This document shows positions 59,951 through 64,000 of a stretch of 64,000 nucleotides of DNA, piece after piece. Under the pieces are notes generated by a model. It had not been told where the DNA came from. It worked only from the letters and a program-made list of their open reading frames with translations, and made no database searches. The DNA lies in NCBI GenBank assembly GCA_902524285.1, contig CABZCR010000005.1, positions 1-64,000 on the forward strand, read 5' to 3'. The stretch comes from an uncultured Pelagibacteraceae bacterium (GTDB lineage Bacteria > Pseudomonadota > Alphaproteobacteria > Pelagibacterales > AG-422-B15). Position 1 is the stretch's first letter. Every line of letters starts with the position of its first letter. The position numbers and the translations under genes were made by a program.

Positions 59951-61094
59951 TTATATCGCTTGTCCAGATACCCATACTTTTTTTACTATTGGTAAATTGT
60001 TATAAATACTGAAACTAACTAGGTCCGCCTTCATGCCGCACTGTATGCTACCTCGGTCTAGAAGCTGTGTAGCTATTGCTGGGTTTCTTGAAATAGAGGC
60101 AATTGCTTTTGGCATATTACCGGACTCTAAACCCCATTTGACAGCTGAAGAAAGTAGGGATGACGGGATATAGTCAGAGCTAAAAATATCAAGGCAATTT
60201 TCGTCTATGAGTTCTTGAGCTGAAATATTTCCAGAATGTGACCCACCTCTCATTAAATTTGGCGAACCCATGATAATTTTCATGTCTTCTTTTTGCGACT
60301 CTTTTGCTGCTTCGATTGTGGTTGGAAATTCTGCTATTGAAACTCCTAGATTTTTTGAACTTAATACATCTTCTATAGTAGTGTCATCATGACTCGCAAG
60401 AACACATTGAAATCTCATTTGTGCTTCAGATATTTTCTTTATATGTATTTCACTATTTTTTTGACTGCAGTGCTTTTAATTTAGAGAAGTGATTTTCCAT
60501 TTCTTCATCAGATAGTTGATATTTACCCGCTAAATATTCCTTATATTTATCTGTATTTCTAAATTGTCTTTGTCCCGGTGTATGGTCCATAATGCTTATC
60601 ATTTTAACGTTGCTTGATTCATCAAACTCATCAAGTTCACTTGCTAACGTTTCAGATGCGGTTTCTGCACGCAAGTGAATATAATGGTCAATTTTAAAAA
60701 GTTTATTTTTTTTTAAAGTTGAAATTTGGTCAGCTGTTGCTTTAGCATATTTTTTATATTCACCTTGAAGGTTCCCTTTTGGTATCGATCCAACTCTAAG
60801 TGCATCAAATACCGTGGTTATACCGACGGAAGACAATTCTCTATCATGAGCTAGCAATGCGTTTATAATTGGCCATTCTACTTTTGGCCTGGGTGTTAAA
60901 TGTCTTTCGATATTATCTGTATGAAGTTCGATTAAACCAGGAATTAAGAAATCCTTGTTTAAATCGAAAGCAGAATTTCCTGTATAATTTCCTTTACTTA
61001 AATCCTTTATTATACCGTTTGCAATGTAAACATGGCCCATAAAAGATTCGTCCGGACAAACAATATGGGCATTTTTTATTACAAATTCATTCAT
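59951..61094 (-). pseudogene. phnM: phnM interrupted by a -1 frameshift in a 7-A tract (C-P lyase pathway)
   Basis: PhnM removes diphosphate from the ribose-phosphonate triphosphate intermediate. The gene lies in two frames: 61,094-60,453 (213 residues) and 60,418-59,951 (155 residues). The first has HTDNIERHLTPRP, HLRAE and DHTPGQRQF; the second has LASHDDTT, GSPNLMRGGSHSGNIS and FSSDYIPSSLL. Together they give full PhnM length. The break falls in seven A residues on the coding strand (60,456-60,462); dropping one A, or a -1 slip, restores the frame through SKNSEIHIKKISEAQMRF. It may be a sequencing error, a true mutation, or productive slippage. Confidence 0.88.
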
Positions 61095-61143
61095 ATTTAT
61101 TTAACAAGATATTACTAATTTATTAGATTATTGTTAAAGTATT

Positions 61144-61860
61144 ATGACTAATTACAAAAGAGTGGCAATTTACTTTTTGCCTAAAAAAAACTCGAGTTTA
61201 GAAAACTTCGGAAAAAACCTTTTAGGTAGAGATATCAATAAAAAGAAAAAAATATCACTAACAAGACGTCAAAAATATTTTATTAGTAGAGGTTTTACAT
61301 TCTTTGATGAACTTAAAGACTATTGTGAACAGCCTGCAAAGTATGGGTTTCACGCAACATTAAAGGCACCATTTAGACTTAAAAGAAATGTTAAAACAAA
61401 AAATTTTTATGATGTTATTAGCCATATAGCAGCACAACATAGTAGATTTAAGATACAAGGTTTAAAAATTGTTTATAGTAAAAAATTTACTTTCATAACT
61501 AGCAGAAAACCAAACAAATTATTAATAAACCTTGAGAATGATCTTGTTAAACATCTAGATACTTTTAGGGCAGAGCTAAATAAAACAGAAATAAAAAAAA
61601 GGATCCCTGATTCTTTAACTATTAAGCAAAACAAATATTTAAAAGAGTGGGGATATCCATTCGTCTTTGATCAGTTTAAATTTCATATGACGCTAATGAA
61701 CCAAAATAACAATAAATTATCTAACAAACAAAAATTAGAACTAGAAAAATTAATTTACAAAATATCAAATAATGTAATTGAATTTAATGAAATTAGTTTA
61801 CTTGGTGAAAATAAAAATGGCCATTTTGAGGAAATAAAAAGGTTTAAATTAAACTTTTAA
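61144..61860 (+). CDS. DUF1045 2H-phosphoesterase-like protein (phosphonate-associated)
   Basis: The 238-residue protein matches DUF1045, found in phosphonate operons. It carries RVAIYFLPKKNSS, CEQPAKYGFHATLKAPFRL with the first H-x-T motif, and VFDQFKFHMTLMNQ with the second H-x-T. Two HxT motifs identify a 2H phosphoesterase fold. The substrate in the C-P lyase pathway is not settled. It is encoded on the strand opposite its phn neighbours and overlaps the end of phnN by 17 bases. Confidence 0.9.
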   Translation: MTNYKRVAIYFLPKKNSSLENFGKNLLGRDINKKKKISLTRRQKYFISRGFTFFDELKDYCEQPAKYGFHATLKAPFRLKRNVKTKNFYDVISHIAAQHSRFKIQGLKIVYSKKFTFITSRKPNKLLINLENDLVKHLDTFRAELNKTEIKKRIPDSLTIKQNKYLKEWGYPFVFDQFKFHMTLMNQNNNKLSNKQKLELEKLIYKISNNVIEFNEISLLGENKNGHFEEIKRFKLNF

Positions 61861-62395
61861 TTAATGCAGTTAAATTCATAATACCTTGATTAATACTGCT
61901 ATTATTTTCTACAAATTTTGTACTTGTTGGTAAATTATAATTTTCTCTTTTTATTCGAGAGTTGATTTCGAATTCGTTCTCTCTTTTTCTATCAAAAATT
62001 CGTTGACTCAATAAATTGCTAGTAGCATTTATGTGTATAACGATAGAAGAGGATATATCATATAATATATTATTTATATATTCTCTAGATCCAGCAAATA
62101 TTATGTTTTTCCCATCTTTAAGATCGTCAATTGCATCTTTGTGAATACCATAATTGCAATTATTTGCATTCCATGTTGTACAAAATAAATTTTCACTCTT
62201 CATTTGTGTAAATATTTTTTCATCAATAGGGTTATAGTCTTCATTAATATCTATTTTAGTTCTTGTAATGTATCTTTTGATCGCCTTTAGATTATCGATA
62301 TTTTTACAGGCTCCATTTATAAGGGTATTTTTACCAGATCCTGATGGACCTAAGACGATAAAAGCCTTGCCGTTTCTTTTAATGCTTTGTTTCAA
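61844..62395 (-). CDS. phnN: Ribose 1,5-bisphosphokinase PhnN
   Basis: The 183-residue kinase makes phosphoribosyl diphosphate from ribose 1,5-bisphosphate, finishing the C-P lyase pathway. It has a P-loop FIVLGPSGSGKNTLI, the guanylate-kinase-like YITRTKIDINEDYNPIDEKIF and a lid RIFDRKRENEFEINSRI. It starts with TTG within the end of phnL (17-base overlap). Confidence 0.88.
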   Translation of the reverse strand: MKQSIKRNGKAFIVLGPSGSGKNTLINGACKNIDNLKAIKRYITRTKIDINEDYNPIDEKIFTQMKSENLFCTTWNANNCNYGIHKDAIDDLKDGKNIIFAGSREYINNILYDISSSIVIHINATSNLLSQRIFDRKRENEFEINSRIKRENYNLPTSTKFVENNSSINQGIMNLTALIKSLI

Positions 62396-63053
62396 TGTTT
62401 AGATCAATCTCTCTTACATTCAACTTTTTTCGAGAATATTCGTCATGAAAGATCCCAATAATTGATACGCCTCTATTAGATTTCGCTTTAATTAAATTGA
62501 TAATTATATCACGATTTCTACTGTCAAGACTTGCAGTTGGCTCATCGAGTAACAAGTAAGGAAGGTCTTTTATAAAACCTCGTGCGATATTAATTCTCTG
62601 TTGCTCGCCCCCAGAAAAAGTTAGCGGAGATAAGTGCCACAAATTCTTCTCAATATTTAAGTCCTTTAAAAGTTTTATCGATTTTTTATAAGCATTATTT
62701 TTATTATCACCTGAATTTAATAATGGTTCCATTATTACATCTAAAGCAGAAATACGGGGTATCACTTTTAAAAATTGGCTCACATACCCAATTGAAGTTT
62801 TTCTAAGTTTAAGTATTTCCTGAGCCGATAGAGTGGCAATATTTTTATTATTTATAATTATAGCACCCTTATCAATTATATAACTTCCATAAATCATCTT
62901 TAAAATACTTGATTTACCTATGCCTGATGGTCCTTTAAGGGCTACAATTTCACCTGGATTAACCTCAAAATTTAAATTTTTAAAAACTGTTATCTTCGCG
63001 TTATTTTGGTTAAATAAAGTAAACGATTTATTAACTTTTTTTACCTCAATCAT
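62379..63053 (-). CDS. phnL: C-P lyase ABC-type protein PhnL
   Basis: The 224-residue ABC ATPase has Walker A LKGPSGIGKSSILK, the signature TFSGGEQQRINIARGF and Walker B LPYLLLDEPTASLDSRNR. Its size and order after phnK identify PhnL. PhnL is associated with the C-P lyase complex rather than a transporter, but its exact function is unclear. One base separates it from phnK. Confidence 0.92.
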   Translation of the reverse strand: MIEVKKVNKSFTLFNQNNAKITVFKNLNFEVNPGEIVALKGPSGIGKSSILKMIYGSYIIDKGAIIINNKNIATLSAQEILKLRKTSIGYVSQFLKVIPRISALDVIMEPLLNSGDNKNNAYKKSIKLLKDLNIEKNLWHLSPLTFSGGEQQRINIARGFIKDLPYLLLDEPTASLDSRNRDIIINLIKAKSNRGVSIIGIFHDEYSRKKLNVREIDLNIETKH

Positions 63054-63054
63054 A

Positions 63055-63825
63055 TTAAACGTGTAACACCGAACTTACTAATAGCTGTGTATATTCTTGC
63101 TGAGGATCTTCAAGTACCTGATCGCTTAAACCAGACTCAATTACAGTACCGTTTTTCATGACAATCATTTTATCTGCAAGTAATCTGATAACGGCTAAAT
63201 CATGTGATACAATAATTACTGTAAGGTTCAACTCATTAACAAGTGATCTTATCAAATCAAGAACACGAGCTTGAACTGAAACATCTAGCCCACCAGTTGG
63301 TTCATCCATAAAAATAACATTTGGGCTTGTTATTAGATTTTTTGCTATTTGAAGTCTTTGAAGCATTCCACCTGAGAAAGTAATGGGTAGATCATCAATT
63401 CTACTTTTGTCTATTTCAACTTTATTAATCCATTTTGTTGCTAAGCTTCTTATATTTCCATAATGTCTATAGCCAACAGACATTAATTTTTCGCCTATAT
63501 TACCACCTGCTGATACATTTAATCTTAATCCGTCACGTGGGTTTTGATGAACAAAAGCTAAATCTGTTCTAATAAATTTTCTTTTCTCTGACTCTGATAT
63601 ATTTAAAAAGTCGGTTTCTTTGTTGTTAATATTGAAAATTATTTTTCCTCTATCAGGCTCAAGATTGCCGGATAAGCAGTTAATTAAGGTTGTTTTACCG
63701 GAACCAGACTCACCGACAATGCCCAATACTTCACCTGGATATAGTGACATTGAAATATTTTTACATCCAACAATATTATCATAAGATTTGCTTAAATTTG
63801 TAACGTTTAAAAGAGGGATTATCAT
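63055..63825 (-). CDS. phnK: C-P lyase ABC-type protein PhnK
   Basis: The 256-residue ABC ATPase has Walker A VGESGSGKTTLINCL, the PhnK-specific FVHQNPRDGLRLNVSAGGNIGE, TFSGGMLQRLQIAKNL and Walker B VIFMDEPTGGLDVSVQ. PhnK binds the PhnGHIJ core complex. The start overlaps the phnJ stop by four bases. Confidence 0.94.
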   Translation of the reverse strand: MIIPLLNVTNLSKSYDNIVGCKNISMSLYPGEVLGIVGESGSGKTTLINCLSGNLEPDRGKIIFNINNKETDFLNISESEKRKFIRTDLAFVHQNPRDGLRLNVSAGGNIGEKLMSVGYRHYGNIRSLATKWINKVEIDKSRIDDLPITFSGGMLQRLQIAKNLITSPNVIFMDEPTGGLDVSVQARVLDLIRSLVNELNLTVIIVSHDLAVIRLLADKMIVMKNGTVIESGLSDQVLEDPQQEYTQLLVSSVLHV

Positions 63826-64000
63826 TTATTTTTTCTTTTATTACAAAAATCTGTATCTGAGCAAATAAAAGATTTATTTCCCGCATCATCAACAATAATT
63901 TCATCTAAATATGTATTCTTTGATCCACAAATATCACACGCGTGTTCAGCTTTAAATGGGTCAAATGGGTAGTCTTCAAAATCGAGACTTTTAACTTTTG
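63822..64000 (-). CDS. phnJ: C-P lyase PhnJ, C-terminal part only (cut by window edge)
   Basis: The last 59 codons of phnJ enter from the right edge. They read KSLDFEDYPFDPFKAEHACD followed by CDICG and, 22 residues after that second cysteine, CSDTDFC. This C-x2-C...C-x5-C arrangement provides the cysteine ligands of the Fe-S cluster used by the radical SAM carbon-phosphorus lyase. The stop overlaps the phnK start (ATGA). The rest of the gene, and probably phnGHI, lie beyond the window. Confidence 0.93.
   Translation of the reverse strand, partial: KVKSLDFEDYPFDPFKAEHACDICGSKNTYLDEIIVDDAGNKSFICSDTDFCNKRKNK

Noticed and set aside
1..64000. CRISPR arrays, transposons, prophage or rRNA genes
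   Set aside because: No regularly spaced repeats, transposase or phage structural genes, or rRNA sequence were seen on either strand.

Overview
The window reads as a piece of chromosome from an AT-rich (roughly one-third GC by eye), streamlined marine alphaproteobacterium, of the SAR11 / HIMB59 / AEGEAN-169 kind. The grounds are short intergenic gaps, many ATGA overlaps, alphaproteobacterial marker families (DUF1192, DUF3576, long PstC/PstA, Gram-negative porin) and the pairing of PlcP with a diacylglycerol glycosyltransferase known from marine Alphaproteobacteria. No rRNA, CRISPR array, transposase or integrase was seen. The exact lineage cannot be settled from the sequence alone.

Left part (1-18,914): an iron-sulfur assembly operon sufB(partial)-C-D-S-U, then msrB, sufT and tRNA-Lys; small membrane and zinc-ribbon proteins; an SDR gene divergent from a tight five-gene operon of very small dimeric-barrel/NTF2-type proteins (8,322-9,948); msrA; a secreted metzincin-like protein; a diaminopropionate ammonia-lyase-like enzyme; cyclopropane fatty acid synthase; two paralogous exported proteins of unknown function with a Cys-x-x-Cys-Pro motif; a fatty acid desaturase and a flavin reductase.

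Middle part (18,975-42,808): a putative organic-acid uptake and catabolism region. It holds an AtuA-family protein, a branched-chain-amino-acid-type ABC transporter split into livF (20.8 kb) and livHMG (38.7-41.4 kb), two tandem substrate-binding proteins, an acyl-CoA synthetase, an FAD monooxygenase, an enoyl-CoA hydratase, a TIGR03084-type DinB-fold protein, a nitronate monooxygenase and a PQQ-type sugar dehydrogenase. Immediately beyond the 3' end of livG lies an accessory stretch (34,421-38,690). In it, direct-repeat blocks that share sequence with the livG 3' end delimit two cargo modules: one arylsulfotransferase-like gene, and a divergent set of seven small, mostly membrane or exported proteins of unknown function. 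This is the most unusual part of the window.

Right part (43,056-64,000): a dense phosphorus-acquisition region. It contains plcP-agt (replacement of phospholipid by glycolipid), a porin, sixA, ppk-ppx (polyphosphate), phoR, pstS-pstC-pstA-pstB-phoU-phoB, an arsenate reductase with an aquaglyceroporin (handling arsenate that enters with phosphate), and the C-P lyase genes phnM (interrupted by a frameshift in a 7-A tract), a DUF1045 2H phosphoesterase, phnN, phnL, phnK and phnJ (partial). Pho-box-like 11-bp repeats precede pstS, and a PhoB-like inverted repeat precedes plcP.
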